DNA from: Pseudomonas tehranensis | GTDB lineage: Bacteria; Pseudomonadota; Gammaproteobacteria; Pseudomonadales; Pseudomonadaceae | DNA: 42,740 bases | Assembly (NCBI RefSeq): GCF_014268615.1 | Contig: NZ_JABWQV010000023.1 | Coordinates: forward strand, 1 to 42,740 | Direction of reading: 5' to 3' | Shown: one piece after another, positions 1 to 9,743 of the stretch | Layout: every line of letters starts with the position of its first letter | Position numbering within the stretch: position 1 is the stretch's first letter | Position numbers and translations under genes: made by a program | Notes under the pieces: generated by a model | Database searches by the model: none | What the model was told of the DNA's origin: nothing | What the model saw: only the letters and a program-made list of their open reading frames with translations

Positions 1-25
1 GCGGGAGCAAGCTCCCTCGCCACAG
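1..25. repeat. REP-type palindrome fragment
   Basis: The window opens with GCGGGAGCAAGCTCCCTCGC followed by CACAG, a short imperfect palindrome (GGGAGC / GCTCCC). The same family recurs at 33841-33866, 24567-24588 and 37155-37246. These are typical intergenic REP elements of fluorescent pseudomonads. The element may continue upstream of the window. The rest of the stretch up to the first gene at 139 holds no recognisable gene. Confidence 0.6.
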
Positions 26-138
26 GTGTTAACCATGCCCCCCGGTCCAAACAGGGGGTTGCGGTGGTTGTGAGCATGTTGTGGGTTATCGTGCTCAGCA
101 GTTTCCCAAGTTTTTCTCCACTCTTTGAGAATTTACCC

Positions 139-609
139 ATGCGCAGAACCCTAGGCTTATCCCTTCTCTTGATGCTGCTCAGCCTGAGCGCCTGCGCCCT
201 CTTCCCGCACCGCGATCCGCTGAACATCACCGTGGTGGGCATCGAACCGTTGCCCAGCCAGGAGCTGGAGATGCGCTTTGCGGTGAAACTGCGATTGCAG
301 AACCCTAACGAAACCACCATCGATTACAACGGTGTCGCGCTCGACCTCGAGGTTAACGGCCGAACGCTGGCATCGGGGGTCAGTGATCAGACCGGATCCA
401 TCCCACGGTTCTCCGAGGCGGTACTGAGCGTGCCGGTGAGCATCTCGGCTTTCTCCGTGCTGCGCCAGACGCTGGGCCTGAGCCAGACCCAAAGCCTGGA
501 CAACCTGCCTTACGTACTCAAAGGCAAACTGGCCGGTGGACTGTTCGGCACCCTGCGCTTCGTTGACCGCGGCACCCTGGATTTGCCGGGTACTGCGGCC
601 ACTTGGTAA
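139..609 (+). CDS. LEA14-like (WHy domain) lipoprotein
   Basis: A 156-residue protein that I start at the ATG at 139, because the translation then opens with a classic lipoprotein signal: a short basic start (MRRT), a leucine-rich core and the lipobox L-S-A-C near residue 17. A longer open frame reaches back to a GTG at 64 but only adds an unconvincing hydrophobic stretch. The mature part (phrases such as VVGIEPLPSQELEMRF and RLQNPNET, then a beta-rich body) matches the WHy/LEA14 fold, a fibronectin-like beta sandwich found in desiccation-related proteins. Pseudomonas carries it as a small outer-membrane or periplasmic lipoprotein. The exact role is unknown; stress tolerance is only inferred from the family name. 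It converges on the nitrilase gene with 1 base between stop codons. Confidence 0.8.
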   Translation: MRRTLGLSLLLMLLSLSACALFPHRDPLNITVVGIEPLPSQELEMRFAVKLRLQNPNETTIDYNGVALDLEVNGRTLASGVSDQTGSIPRFSEAVLSVPVSISAFSVLRQTLGLSQTQSLDNLPYVLKGKLAGGLFGTLRFVDRGTLDLPGTAATW

Positions 610-610
610 A

Positions 611-1534
611 TCAACGAGTGAAACGCACACCGGGTTTGGCCCGCTCGTCCACCACCAGTTCGAACACATCGGGCCGGGCGTAATGGCCGACCACGTCATA
701 GTCGTAGCGCGCCGGTACCAGTTCATCGGTATCGATTTGGGCGGTCAACAACCCGCTCGTGCCTTTGAGCGGACCGGCCAACACGTCCCCCATGGGGCCG
801 ACAATCACACTGCCACCGGCAATCAAGGGACGCTCGGCAGGCCAGTTCGCTACCTCAATGCCCAGCGCCTGAGGCGAGGCCTGAACCTGACAGGCGCTGA
901 CCACGAAGCAACGACCTTCGTGGGCGATATGACGCATGGTCACCTGCCACATCTCCCGCTCATCCACCGTCGGCGCACACCAGACCTGCACCCCTTTGGC
1001 GTACATCGCGGTGCGCAACAGCGGCATCATGTTCTCCCAACACACCGCAGCGCCTACACGACCGACCTGACTGTCGATCACCGGTAGCGTCGAGCCGTCG
1101 CCCTTACCCCAAATCAGACGCTCGGTGCCAGTGGGCATCAGCTTGCGATGCTTGGCCACCAGGCCGGCATCGGGCTCGAAATACAGGGCGGTGCAGTACA
1201 AGGTACTGCCGTCACGCTCAATGACACCCAATACCAGACTTGCCCCCGTGCGCGCAGAAAACCCGGCCAATGCCTCGGTTTCACTGCCAGGCACGTCGAT
1301 GGCGTTGGCAAAATAACGGGCAAAGGCCTCGCGCCCCTCGGGCAACCGGTACCCCAACTGTGTACCGAAGCTTTCTCCCTTCGGATATCCACCCAGCAGC
1401 GCTTCGGGCATCACCACCAGGCGCGCTCCGGCCTCACGTACGGCATCTTCATAGGAAAGAATCTGCGCCAGGGTGTCAGCTTTGCCGCCGGGCAACGAGC
1501 CGATCTGCAGGGCAGCCACAATGGATTTGGGCAT
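611..1534 (-). CDS. Nitrilase / carbon-nitrogen hydrolase
   Basis: A 307-residue member of the nitrilase branch of the carbon-nitrogen hydrolase superfamily, which converts organic nitriles to carboxylic acid and ammonia in the cytoplasm. The Glu-Lys-Cys triad is visible: Glu in [14 protein letters not shown], Lys in [12 protein letters not shown], and Cys165 in [12 protein letters not shown]. The CWENxMP signature separates true nitrilases from amidases and N-carbamoylases. The start is the ATG at 1534 ([12 protein letters not shown]), where the first beta strand of the fold begins; the open frame extends upstream to 1738 without homology. The gene is divergent from a LysR regulator 85 bases away, so inducible control by that regulator is likely. 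Substrate (aliphatic or arylacetonitrile) cannot be told from sequence. The protein is shorter than the approximately 350-residue arylacetonitrilases. Confidence 0.88.
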   Translation of the reverse strand: MPKSIVAALQIGSLPGGKADTLAQILSYEDAVREAGARLVVMPEALLGGYPKGESFGTQLGYRLPEGREAFARYFANAIDVPGSETEALAGFSARTGASLVLGVIERDGSTLYCTALYFEPDAGLVAKHRKLMPTGTERLIWGKGDGSTLPVIDSQVGRVGAAVCWENMMPLLRTAMYAKGVQVWCAPTVDEREMWQVTMRHIAHEGRCFVVSACQVQASPQALGIEVANWPAERPLIAGGSVIVGPMGDVLAGPLKGTSGLLTAQIDTDELVPARYDYDVVGHYARPDVFELVVDERAKPGVRFTR

Positions 1535-1619
1535 GGTTTTCAACTCCTCGATCATCTGGGGTTGCTGATTTTCAGGTGCCGGACGATCATGAATAAACCC
1601 CCATACGCTGCTAAATGAT

Positions 1620-2528
1620 ATGAGTGTTATGAATATCGCGGATGTTGACCTCAATCTGCTCAAGACCTTCGAAGCCTTGCACGATGAATCCAGCGCCAGC
1701 CGCGCCGCGCTACGCCTGGGCGTGACCCAGTCGGCCATCAGCGCGGCACTGCGCAGGCTTCGAAACCTGTATAACGATCAATTGTTTGTGCGCACTGGCC
1801 GCGGCCTGGCGCCGACCTTACGGGCCAATCAGCTCAAACCGGTGATCAGCGACGCACTGAATAAATGTCGCCAGAGCCTCGCGATGGTGGACCCCGGCGC
1901 CAGTCATTACGAAGGTCGCTCGGTCATCGTCGGGCTGTCCGATGATTTCGAAATTGCCCATGGCCGGCGCTTGATCGAGGAAGTGGCACAACGCGCACCG
2001 GGGCTACGATTGATTTTTCGCCAGACCCATAGCCAGATCGTCGGCCGGGCCCTGATGGAGCGCAGTTTCGATCTGGCGATCACGGCGGGCGGGTTTACCG
2101 AACGCTTGCTCAGCCGTCAGGTACTGGGTGAAGGCGACTACGCCTGTCTCGTCGACCCGGCCAGCCTGACGCCAGACCAGCAGACGCTCACCCTGGAGGC
2201 GTTCGTGGCCCGCGAGCATCTGCTCGTCTCTTCGGGTGGGTTCATCGGCATCACCGACGAAGGGCTGGCCGGCCTTGGCCTGAGCCGGCGGGTAGGTGCC
2301 TCGACCACCCACTTCGCCGCCCTGCCGTTCTTGCTCAAGGGCAGTCAGGCCGTGGCAACCATTCCGCTGCATGCCGCCCGGGCGATCGCCTCGCTCAGTG
2401 GCCTGGCACTGCTGCCCTGCCCCCTGAACCTGCCCCGCTACCCTATCGAACTGGGCTGGCGAACCCATACGCAGATGGACCCGGCCGTGGTCAAGGTGCG
2501 CGAGGCCATCATCACGACCTTTGCCTGA
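1620..2528 (+). CDS. LysR-family transcriptional regulator
   Basis: A 302-residue LysR-type regulator. Residues about 8-70 form the winged helix-turn-helix ([20 protein letters not shown], then [16 protein letters not shown] and [12 protein letters not shown]). The remainder is the two-lobed effector-binding domain. The phrase [13 protein letters not shown] is typical of the NodD/LinR-like subgroup. The gene is divergent from the nitrilase gene, the usual LysR arrangement in which the regulator controls its neighbour and itself from the shared 85-base gap. Two starts are close together, ATG at 1620 and at 1629, neither with a strong Shine-Dalgarno; I give the first. The inducer is unknown. 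The stop is 3 bases from the convergent small gene that follows. Confidence 0.9.
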   Translation: MSVMNIADVDLNLLKTFEALHDESSASRAALRLGVTQSAISAALRRLRNLYNDQLFVRTGRGLAPTLRANQLKPVISDALNKCRQSLAMVDPGASHYEGRSVIVGLSDDFEIAHGRRLIEEVAQRAPGLRLIFRQTHSQIVGRALMERSFDLAITAGGFTERLLSRQVLGEGDYACLVDPASLTPDQQTLTLEAFVAREHLLVSSGGFIGITDEGLAGLGLSRRVGASTTHFAALPFLLKGSQAVATIPLHAARAIASLSGLALLPCPLNLPRYPIELGWRTHTQMDPAVVKVREAIITTFA

Positions 2529-2531
2529 GGT

Positions 2532-2786
2532 TTATTTGTTGGCAGCCATCAGACGATTGACTTCACTGCGCACCATGTTGGCGTACTCGGGGGGCGACAT
2601 GCCGTCCAGTTCGGCACGCACCCATTCGGACCACTTGCCCTTGCGCTTGGAGCGCTCGCCGAACAACCGGGCCGCGTCGCCCTTGGCCTTGCCCAGATTG
2701 TTTTGCCACAGTTCAAAGAGTCGGGACTTTTCGTCTTCCAGTGCCGCGCGCTCGGCCAGGGGCTTGTCAGCCAGATTGAAACTCAT
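2532..2786 (-). CDS. Small conserved hypothetical protein (84 aa)
   Basis: An 84-residue, highly charged and probably all-helical protein with no signal peptide or membrane segment. It opens MSFNLADKPLAERAALEDEK and contains a tryptophan-bearing core (LFELWQNNLGKAKGDAARLF, GKWSEWVRAELDGMSP). I do not recognise a named domain. The balanced composition, a good start codon and the lack of any competing frame argue that it is real. It sits between two convergent or diverging genes on its own, so it is monocistronic. No function is proposed. Confidence 0.75.
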   Translation of the reverse strand: MSFNLADKPLAERAALEDEKSRLFELWQNNLGKAKGDAARLFGERSKRKGKWSEWVRAELDGMSPPEYANMVRSEVNRLMAANK

Positions 2787-2946
2787 GGGAAATACCTGTT
2801 GCGTAAATAGGCGCCATCTTACACCTTGCAGAGGAACGTCTTAACCACGATTTCGGGTGAACTGGGCTGCTATCGCCAGACGCTGCAACTTTTGTCCAGC
2901 CGCAGCACTCCATTGTTCACTGCCATCATCAGCAAGGAGTAACTCA

Positions 2947-3264
2947 ATGGCTCGCAAAAGCACCGTGCAAGGGAATGGAGAACAGATCAAGGATCAAGCC
3001 TTCAGTGAACTGAAGGTTTTGATTGAGGAGTCGGAAAAGCTGCTCAAAAGCAGTGCTTCGCTGGTCGGTGAAGACGCTGAAAACCTGCGAGACCAGATTT
3101 CCCAAAAACTGCAACAGGCACTGGATTCGGTCGCCAGCGCACGGGAGCGCACCCGGCCGATGGTCGATGCCACCGAAGTCTATATCGGCGGACATCCATG
3201 GCAGACCGTGGCCATTTCCGCAGGCTTCGGCCTGGTGGTGGGGTTATTGCTCGGACGGCGTTAA
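2947..3264 (+). CDS. DUF883 (ElaB/YqjD-type) membrane-anchored protein
   Basis: A 105-residue protein started at the ATG at 2947, preceded by AAGGAGT at 2934-2940. The body is an amphipathic helix (EESEKLLKSSASLVGEDAEN, then LRDQISQKLQQALDSV) and the C-terminus is a single glycine-rich membrane segment, TVAISAGFGLVVGLLLG, ending in RR. That architecture, including the G-H-P-W-Q sequence just before the membrane helix, defines the DUF883 family (ElaB, YqjD and YgaM of E. coli). These are tail-anchored inner-membrane proteins, some of which bind ribosomes in stationary phase. Ribosome binding here is only inferred from the family. Confidence 0.88.
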   Translation: MARKSTVQGNGEQIKDQAFSELKVLIEESEKLLKSSASLVGEDAENLRDQISQKLQQALDSVASARERTRPMVDATEVYIGGHPWQTVAISAGFGLVVGLLLGRR

Positions 3265-3297
3265 GTGCTCTTGGCAAAACGGTGAATGATCACAGAA

Positions 3298-3424
3298 ACT
3301 GTGGCGAGGGGATTTATCCCCGCAGGGCTGCATCGCAGCCCAATGCGACTTAGCTGCGCAAGGCGTGCGCAGGTTTGAGGGCCGCTGCGCGACCCGACGG
3401 GGATAAATCCCCTCGCCACAATCC
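3298..3424. repeat. Paired REP element (BIME-like inverted repeat)
   Basis: A 22-base sequence at 3300-3321 (TGTGGCGAGGGGATTTATCC plus CC) is repeated as its exact reverse complement at 3399-3420, with a 77-base spacer. The spacer holds its own palindrome, GGGCTGCATCGCAGCCC at 3325-3341. It lies between the convergent DUF883 and dpkA genes, where such paired REPs usually sit, and could act as a transcription stop or as the product of REP-associated transposase activity. Confidence 0.85.
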
Positions 3425-3455
3425 ATGATTCCTCGCCTCTCATTCGAAGCTGGCT

Positions 3456-4487
3456 TTACACTCCCGCCAACTCCCGCAACTGCACCAATGTCTGCTCGTC
3501 CAGTGCGATCCCCCGCTCATTGGATTTACTGCGCTCGCGATGCCGACGATCCCCCGGCAACCTCCGCAACCCAACACCATGCATCTGCCTGACCAGTTCC
3601 TGGCTGCGTTCGGCGAAGTTCTGCCCGGCGGCCTTGCTCGGGTCGATCACGATCAACAACTGACCGGTCCAGGGTGTCTTGGCCCCAGGATGGTTGTGCC
3701 AATCGAACTCGAAGGAAAAGTTGCCACCGGTCAGGGCGGCCGCCAGCAGCTCGACCATCATCGATAACGCCGAGCCCTTGTGTCCGCCAAAAGGCAGGAG
3801 CGCCCCGCCTTCGAGAATCGCCTTCGGATCGCAAGTCGGCTGACCGAGGCTGTCCACCCCCATTCCCGGCGGTAGCAACTCGCCTTTGCGCGCGGCAATC
3901 TGCACATCACCATGGGCGATGGCGCTGGTGGCCAGGTCGAAGACAATCGGCTCACCATCGGCCCGTGGCGCGGCGAAGGCAATGGGGTTGGTACCGAAGA
4001 GTGGCCGGTCAGCACCGTGAGGCACCACGCAGGTCATGCTGTTGACCACGCTCAATGCCACCAGACCTTCATAGGCAAACGGCTCGACATCCGGCCACAG
4101 GGCAGCGAAATGATGGGAGTTGCGAATCGCCAACACTGCAATCCCGGCGCTACGGGCCTTGGCTACCAACAAGGGACGTGCGGCGGCCAGGGCCGGCTGG
4201 GCGAAACCGTTACCGGCGTCCACCCGCACAAACCCTGATGCCACATCTTCAACCGTAGGTACTGCCTGACCATCGACCCAACCACTTTTCAGCGTCGAGA
4301 CATAACCGGGAATGCGGAATACCCCATGACTGTGGGCGCCATCACGTTCGGCTCCGGCACAGTTTTCGGCCAGGGCCCGGGCGACCTCGGCCGAGGTGCC
4401 ATGTCGCAGGAATACTTTCTCCAGCAAGCTCACCAAAGCGGAAAAAGACAGGGTGCTTGAACCGGCATGATCGGATAGCGCAGACAT
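3456..4487 (-). CDS. dpkA: Delta1-piperideine-2-carboxylate / pyrroline-2-carboxylate reductase
   Basis: A 343-residue member of the LDH2/MDH2 (malate/L-lactate dehydrogenase-like) oxidoreductases. It closely follows the P. putida DpkA sequence as I remember it: CAGAERDGAHSHGVFR, YVSTLKSGWVDGQ, NSHHFAALWPDVEPFA, NSMTCVVPHGA, LFGTNPIAFAAP, LLPFGGHKGSALSMM and HPGAKTPWTGQL. DpkA reduces cyclic imines with NADPH, giving L-pipecolate in D-lysine catabolism and L-proline from pyrroline-2-carboxylate. The start is the ATG at 4487, with GGAG a few bases upstream; the open frame runs 25 codons further back without homology. No other lysine or proline catabolic gene is adjacent, so it appears to stand alone here. 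Confidence 0.88.
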   Translation of the reverse strand: MSALSDHAGSSTLSFSALVSLLEKVFLRHGTSAEVARALAENCAGAERDGAHSHGVFRIPGYVSTLKSGWVDGQAVPTVEDVASGFVRVDAGNGFAQPALAAARPLLVAKARSAGIAVLAIRNSHHFAALWPDVEPFAYEGLVALSVVNSMTCVVPHGADRPLFGTNPIAFAAPRADGEPIVFDLATSAIAHGDVQIAARKGELLPPGMGVDSLGQPTCDPKAILEGGALLPFGGHKGSALSMMVELLAAALTGGNFSFEFDWHNHPGAKTPWTGQLLIVIDPSKAAGQNFAERSQELVRQMHGVGLRRLPGDRRHRERSKSNERGIALDEQTLVQLRELAGV

Positions 4488-4713
4488 CTGAAGCTCCAGA
4501 GTGATTGTTGGAGGTAGCAACAGCGTAAGGGGAACCAGCCGGCTGATTAAACACCGCTTCACCGACGGAGCAAAGCATGCTCGTGCCGGATTACGCCTAT
4601 CACCGCGCTTGCGTGCGGTAACTATGTACCACCTTTGCTCATTGATCGTTGCCTAGTCTGGCCGCTCATCCACCAAACGTGCCGCCTCCCGGCGCCTTGA
4701 GCGAGAAGCAACG

Positions 4714-7700
4714 ATGACCACTGCAACCACGCCGCTATTATTTCCCGAGGTATTGGCCGCCAGTAACCTGGAGGACTTGAACGCTCCCCACGGATTGACC
4801 CAGGCAGACCTCGACTGGCTGCACCACGTGTCCCTGTCCAGCCACACGCTGCGCGCCGCACAGACGCCCCCCATGTCTGCCGAAGCGATTCTCTTGCAGG
4901 TCGACGAAAACGCGCCGATCCCGCTGGCCGGCTGCTTTATGCTCAAAGCGCTGACAACAGGCGCAGCGCAGACCCAGCCTGCGTTCCTCTACACGCCCTA
5001 CGGCGGAATCAGAAAATTCGACAGCCCCGAAGCTCTCGAAGAGAAGATGGAAGAGATGCTGGACAGTCCAGCCGAGCGTGACGATCTTTTTCGCCTTTTA
5101 TCGATTTCCCAGCGCGCCGAACTCAACAGCACCTCCGCGATCAGGACGACCCGGCAACGTATCGACGGTGACGTCTTCAACACCCAGGTCGAGTCCATCG
5201 AGTTCGCTCAAAGCCTCAACGGCCGAACAATGGTGGATGAACTGATCAAGTTACCCTCCCTCAGTGCGATGCTTGACGCGATCTTGAATGAGGTGCTGTC
5301 CAACTTTGATCATCGCCAGGCCCGCGTAACAATGAGCACGTGGAGTAGCGCGGGGAGTCAGAAGGCAAGCCAGTTGACCAGAAGCATGACGCTGAGCGAG
5401 GCGGTCCTGGTCTACTTCCACAGCCAGGGTCGGCCCGCCGGACATGACGTTGACTTCATCCATCCAGGCATCACCGTATCACCGCAAAACAAGCGCCAAT
5501 GGGAGAGCGCGTTGAAGGTGACCGCCAGCAACCTGATCCCCAGGCTTGCCCACTGTATCGACGCTTATTGGGACGCCACCGGCCCGTTCAATACCTCGCG
5601 CCGGCGTTTTCTTTGCCAAGTTCTCAGCGATGCGCTACAAGCCACGATTCTGATCAAGCGGGAGAAACGTCAACTCACCGAGGCACACGCCCAGGAACTG
5701 CTGCGGCTGTACAGGCCATCTCGCCCGGACGAACCGCTGCTGTTTACCGAAACCGTGCGTCTTTGGGAATATGAGCCGCTCTACGTAGAGCTGGCGGGTT
5801 CTTTGATGATCAGCGCCAAGGGACACTATCTCTACACCCCCAGTCACGGCCTTGAGAAAGTAGACAACTACCTGGGTTTCAGGGAGGCGCTGCTCAATAC
5901 CCCCTCCGGCGCAGAGCGAAAGGAAGAACTCTACAGCCTGCTGAGCCTGGAGGAGCGCAACCGCTTCCTGCGCCTTGACGATCCCCAGGTGTCAGGCAAG
6001 ACGGTGACCTGGCCGGTATTCGAGTCGATGGCAGAAGGGATCATTGGCAAACAGTTGAAAAACCTTCATTTCGCAATGGAGATGTCCCGCCAAGGGGACA
6101 TGGACGTCCACGCGCTCGTCGACAAGGCCCTGGACATACGCAGCCTGATCGGTAAAAGCCTGCTGACGCAAAAGGCCGATGGACACTGGGGCACGCAACC
6201 GGTTTTTTACGGGAACCTGCGCCCGTCCAATTTCATGGCTGATCAGCTGGAGAGGAAGATCAAGAGCTATGCCAGTGTCGAAGAAGCTTTGAATGCCGAA
6301 CTGACCCGATTGCCATTGTCCAGCGAGATCTCACTGCGTCAGGCATTGAAAGAGCTGCTGCCTAAACTGACCAACGTTTTCTCCCTGGGACTACGTGCAG
6401 AAGCTGAACTCAGAGAACTGAACGCCACCCTGCCTCCGGCGGCGCGCGACCTTATCGCCGCGGTCTTTGCCTTTGACGCCGACTATCCGGACCGCACTCA
6501 ACGCATCGGGGTCAAAGGCTTCCGGCCCGATGTCTATTCGCTGAGGCTGGCATGCACCGAAGCAGGTGAAACGGTTTCCATGCCCCTGGCCAATTGTTTC
6601 CTGCTGACCGAACGCGGCGGGCTGGATACGCCTTACTCGGGCCTGGCAATTCTCTGGACGCCGGCCGAAGGTTTGCAAGTGTTTGCGTCAGTCGAGCTTG
6701 CCACGAAGCAATTGAATCGACGCCTGCTCGACTCACGAAAGCGCTTTGGTTTGCTCGCCAACCTCTGGCCCGCGCAACGCAAGCCCCATGGACGCTATCA
6801 ACTTGATGTGTTTGAGCTGATCGAAGACAACGTGCTGCTCAATCGGATGAATTCGTTCATCGCGCTGTTCGAGGCCCAATACAGGTATCTGAGCACGCTC
6901 AAGAGCGGGGACTGGCAGTTGACGGGGCCTGAACGACAAAAGAGCCTTGGCTCATTGCTCGAAAAAGCCGCTCCCACCAATCTGACACGCGCCAGTCGTA
7001 TCGCCCAGGCGATCCGGCTGCAACAGAAACTCCCCGCCTGGCTTGGCGCCGCTCCCCTTGAAGAACAGCGCCTGCAGATTGACTTGCTTGAGCAATACCG
7101 AAGCAGTGTGGCCGATGACAAGGATTATCTGGACGGGATCGAGCCCCTGCACACCTATGTGAGTAAAAAGCTCAAAACGCTCCTGGACGCGCGTTTCGCC
7201 GTAAAAGACCTGGATCCCGCTACACTGCTGATCACCCCGAACCATGCGTTGGCGGGGCCCGCCAGCAGCTTGACCGAGTTCGCCCTCAATCATTCCGATT
7301 TCACTCAAAAGACAGGCTTCAAGGTGTCCTCGACCTCCGGGCGCGCGTTGCCCGACAGCTTGAACGAGACGGCTATCAGGCAAATGCTGTTGTCGTTGGA
7401 CATCCCCACCACCTATAAAACAATCGTACTGGACGAACTCTCCGCCACCTCGACCGATGGCCAGAAAAGAAAGCAACGATTTCGCCGGCAGTTGCCTTGG
7501 CAGCTATTGCAACATGCTCACGCACTGCATCTACAACAGCACCTTTCTCCCACAGGGTTTGACTTGATTCGCCAGGTACTGGACATGCCGGATGCCATCG
7601 CTCGCCAGGCAGTGGACGGCGCCAGTGCGTTGATTCGTCCACTGGAGCTGATCAAAACCCAGGGAACTGCGGCGATCAAGGCACTGGGGCTTTACCTGAT

Positions 7701-9549
7701 CGGATCAAGCACCGATGACAAAGCCCCCCATGTGCTGTATGCCCCCTACCACGCAGGCCATAACTTCACCGAGTTCAAGGACCAGGCCAGCCTCATTGCC
7801 GCCTTCAACACACCGGGCGCATTGCAGGACCTGCTGATTCGTCGACTTCCCGACAGCCAGCAAGCCACCTTCAAGAACCTGTTCGCCTCCACGGCCGGTG
7901 CACTATCGGAAATCACCCTGGCCTCCAATCCGATCAAGACCAACCTGCTCGACGTATTGTTCAACGACAACACCGCCCTGTTGGCGGACATGCTGAGCGC
8001 ACAAGCGGATAAAAAGCGCCAGTTTGCCTGGGGAACGGCCCTGCATCTGTTCAGTGCGGGCGTCAAGCTGGTGGGGCGACAGTTGCCAGGCAAACTGACG
8101 TTTATCGAAACGCTTTGGGAAAGTTATCAAGACTTCAAGGCCTCTGCTGAATCACTGCAGCAGCATGACTGGAAAGCAGGTTTGCACGACTTCATCACCG
8201 GCGCGGCAGAGATGGTCTCACTCGGCTTCCTGAATCGCGACGACACCTTCGGCCTGCTCGACCCGATAGCACCGGGCGCGCAGAGCGCCCCTGCGGCAAG
8301 CCCGCCGCGTTGGCAGGACATCGCCTCCACCGCCCCGACGCGCACCAACCTGCGAGCCTTCGAAGCCATGGAGGTGAGCCTGCACAACCTGCAGAAGAAC
8401 GTGATCGACGGAACCTACAGGGCCCCAGGGTCCGACAAGCTTTATGCGCCTGTTGCCGGCATCGTTTTTCAGGTAGCCAAAGCCAACCAGGTCTGGCGCG
8501 TGGTCCATGAACAGGGAGAGGGACCAATACTGAAACAGTCGCCTGATAACCAGCAATGGGCCGTAGATCCACAACGGCAGACCATTCGCTACGGAAAAGT
8601 GATGTCAACGCTGGCCAATTCCTACAGCGACTACAAGGCTTCAACGTCGCTCAACATTGAGGCGCGGGGCATGGCGCAAATACGTCGCAAATACCCGGCT
8701 TACGCAAACATGATCGAACAGGCCCTGGAAGTGGCCAGGTATTACTCATTCAACGCCCTGCATAATCTGGATCAGATCAAACATCAGGTCCCGCCGGGCT
8801 CTCGGCTGGATACTTTCCTGAAGGCCTTCTTTGGGGTGAAAAAAGTCGACGCCAGCCTGATCAAGAAAATACACACTGCCGTCTCGCCGCTGTGCCGGGC
8901 ATTGGCCGACCCGTCCTGGGAAACGCGCAACGCCAAGCGTATTGTCATCGGCCGCTTGAAATACATGGACGATAGGGCGACCGCCTTCGTGCTCGAACCT
9001 GAAACGGCAGGAAGAATCTATCTCACCCAATATTTCTTCGAGGTCGGATTGGACTGGTACAAAGACGCGGTCCCGGACTCCTTCAATGTTGATGCCCACG
9101 CCCAGGCCGCGGTGCTTATCCACGAAGTTTCTCATCAGCTTTTCGACACGCTCGATATTGTTTATCTGGACGCGGCCCTCCCGTTCCTGGACTTGATTTC
9201 CAATGCCACTCAGTTCGGACATGCAAAATACAATTATCAAAAGGACCAGCAACGCAATGGGCTGTCGTTGACCACGCCGCGATACAAACTGTTCATGGGC
9301 TGGGACAGCGCTGCCGGCGGGCTCAAAAGCCTGGAGCTTTTCCCGGAACATCGGGATATGGCCCGGGAAATCCTGAAAATGACCGGCGCCAGGACCATGA
9401 GCGAGGCACGCAGTATCTTTCTGGATCCAGATTCACCGGCAGGACGCATCGACGTTATCTTGCGAAACGCCGATTCCATGACACTGCTGATCTGTGAGCT
9501 GGGTCGACAATTGGACTCCCCACCCATGAGTCCCGCTGCCACGTCTTGA
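4714..9549 (+). CDS. Giant DUF6543-like toxin-like protein with C-terminal HExxH metallopeptidase-like region
   Basis: A 1611-residue protein without an N-terminal signal peptide or long membrane segment. Its style (SLSSHTLRAAQTPPM..., repeated L-Y-T-P motifs) matches the large dermonecrotic-toxin-like DUF6543 proteins common in Pseudomonas. Four degenerate modules can be seen, each with a small hydrophobic strand, a Y/W-T/A-P turn and a helix: about residues 69-135 (FLYTPYGG), 359-420 (YLYTPSHG), 624-700 (ILWTPAEG) and 985-1060 (VLYAPYHA). Near the C-terminus, residues 1470-1474 are HEVSH, followed by D1478-T-L-D1481-I-V-Y1484. HExxH plus a nearby T-x-D-x-x-Y recalls the aspzincin (M35) signature, so a zinc endopeptidase warhead is likely. 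No immunity or secretion gene is adjacent. It is monocistronic, 226 bases from the divergent dpkA. Host-directed or competitor-directed action is inferred only. Confidence 0.75.
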   Translation: MTTATTPLLFPEVLAASNLEDLNAPHGLTQADLDWLHHVSLSSHTLRAAQTPPMSAEAILLQVDENAPIPLAGCFMLKALTTGAAQTQPAFLYTPYGGIRKFDSPEALEEKMEEMLDSPAERDDLFRLLSISQRAELNSTSAIRTTRQRIDGDVFNTQVESIEFAQSLNGRTMVDELIKLPSLSAMLDAILNEVLSNFDHRQARVTMSTWSSAGSQKASQLTRSMTLSEAVLVYFHSQGRPAGHDVDFIHPGITVSPQNKRQWESALKVTASNLIPRLAHCIDAYWDATGPFNTSRRRFLCQVLSDALQATILIKREKRQLTEAHAQELLRLYRPSRPDEPLLFTETVRLWEYEPLYVELAGSLMISAKGHYLYTPSHGLEKVDNYLGFREALLNTPSGAERKEELYSLLSLEERNRFLRLDDPQVSGKTVTWPVFESMAEGIIGKQLKNLHFAMEMSRQGDMDVHALVDKALDIRSLIGKSLLTQKADGHWGTQPVFYGNLRPSNFMADQLERKIKSYASVEEALNAELTRLPLSSEISLRQALKELLPKLTNVFSLGLRAEAELRELNATLPPAARDLIAAVFAFDADYPDRTQRIGVKGFRPDVYSLRLACTEAGETVSMPLANCFLLTERGGLDTPYSGLAILWTPAEGLQVFASVELATKQLNRRLLDSRKRFGLLANLWPAQRKPHGRYQLDVFELIEDNVLLNRMNSFIALFEAQYRYLSTLKSGDWQLTGPERQKSLGSLLEKAAPTNLTRASRIAQAIRLQQKLPAWLGAAPLEEQRLQIDLLEQYRSSVADDKDYLDGIEPLHTYVSKKLKTLLDARFAVKDLDPATLLITPNHALAGPASSLTEFALNHSDFTQKTGFKVSSTSGRALPDSLNETAIRQMLLSLDIPTTYKTIVLDELSATSTDGQKRKQRFRRQLPWQLLQHAHALHLQQHLSPTGFDLIRQVLDMPDAIARQAVDGASALIRPLELIKTQGTAAIKALGLYLIGSSTDDKAPHVLYAPYHAGHNFTEFKDQASLIAAFNTPGALQDLLIRRLPDSQQATFKNLFASTAGALSEITLASNPIKTNLLDVLFNDNTALLADMLSAQADKKRQFAWGTALHLFSAGVKLVGRQLPGKLTFIETLWESYQDFKASAESLQQHDWKAGLHDFITGAAEMVSLGFLNRDDTFGLLDPIAPGAQSAPAASPPRWQDIASTAPTRTNLRAFEAMEVSLHNLQKNVIDGTYRAPGSDKLYAPVAGIVFQVAKANQVWRVVHEQGEGPILKQSPDNQQWAVDPQRQTIRYGKVMSTLANSYSDYKASTSLNIEARGMAQIRRKYPAYANMIEQALEVARYYSFNALHNLDQIKHQVPPGSRLDTFLKAFFGVKKVDASLIKKIHTAVSPLCRALADPSWETRNAKRIVIGRLKYMDDRATAFVLEPETAGRIYLTQYFFEVGLDWYKDAVPDSFNVDAHAQAAVLIHEVSHQLFDTLDIVYLDAALPFLDLISNATQFGHAKYNYQKDQQRNGLSLTTPRYKLFMGWDSAAGGLKSLELFPEHRDMAREILKMTGARTMSEARSIFLDPDSPAGRIDVILRNADSMTLLICELGRQLDSPPMSPAATS

Positions 9550-9743
9550 CAGCCTCTGCGACGGTGCGCGCTGACGGGTATTGATCTTTTTTTCACGAGA
9601 TATATGCCACGCTACAAGCACGACCTACCGGTGTCCGAGCCTTTGACCGGAAAAAACAGGCTCATTTTGATATGCAAACGCCATGATGGCGGTTCTCGAC
9701 AGGTCATGCCGAAGGTTAGAATGCGGCAAACCAGGAAGAGTCA

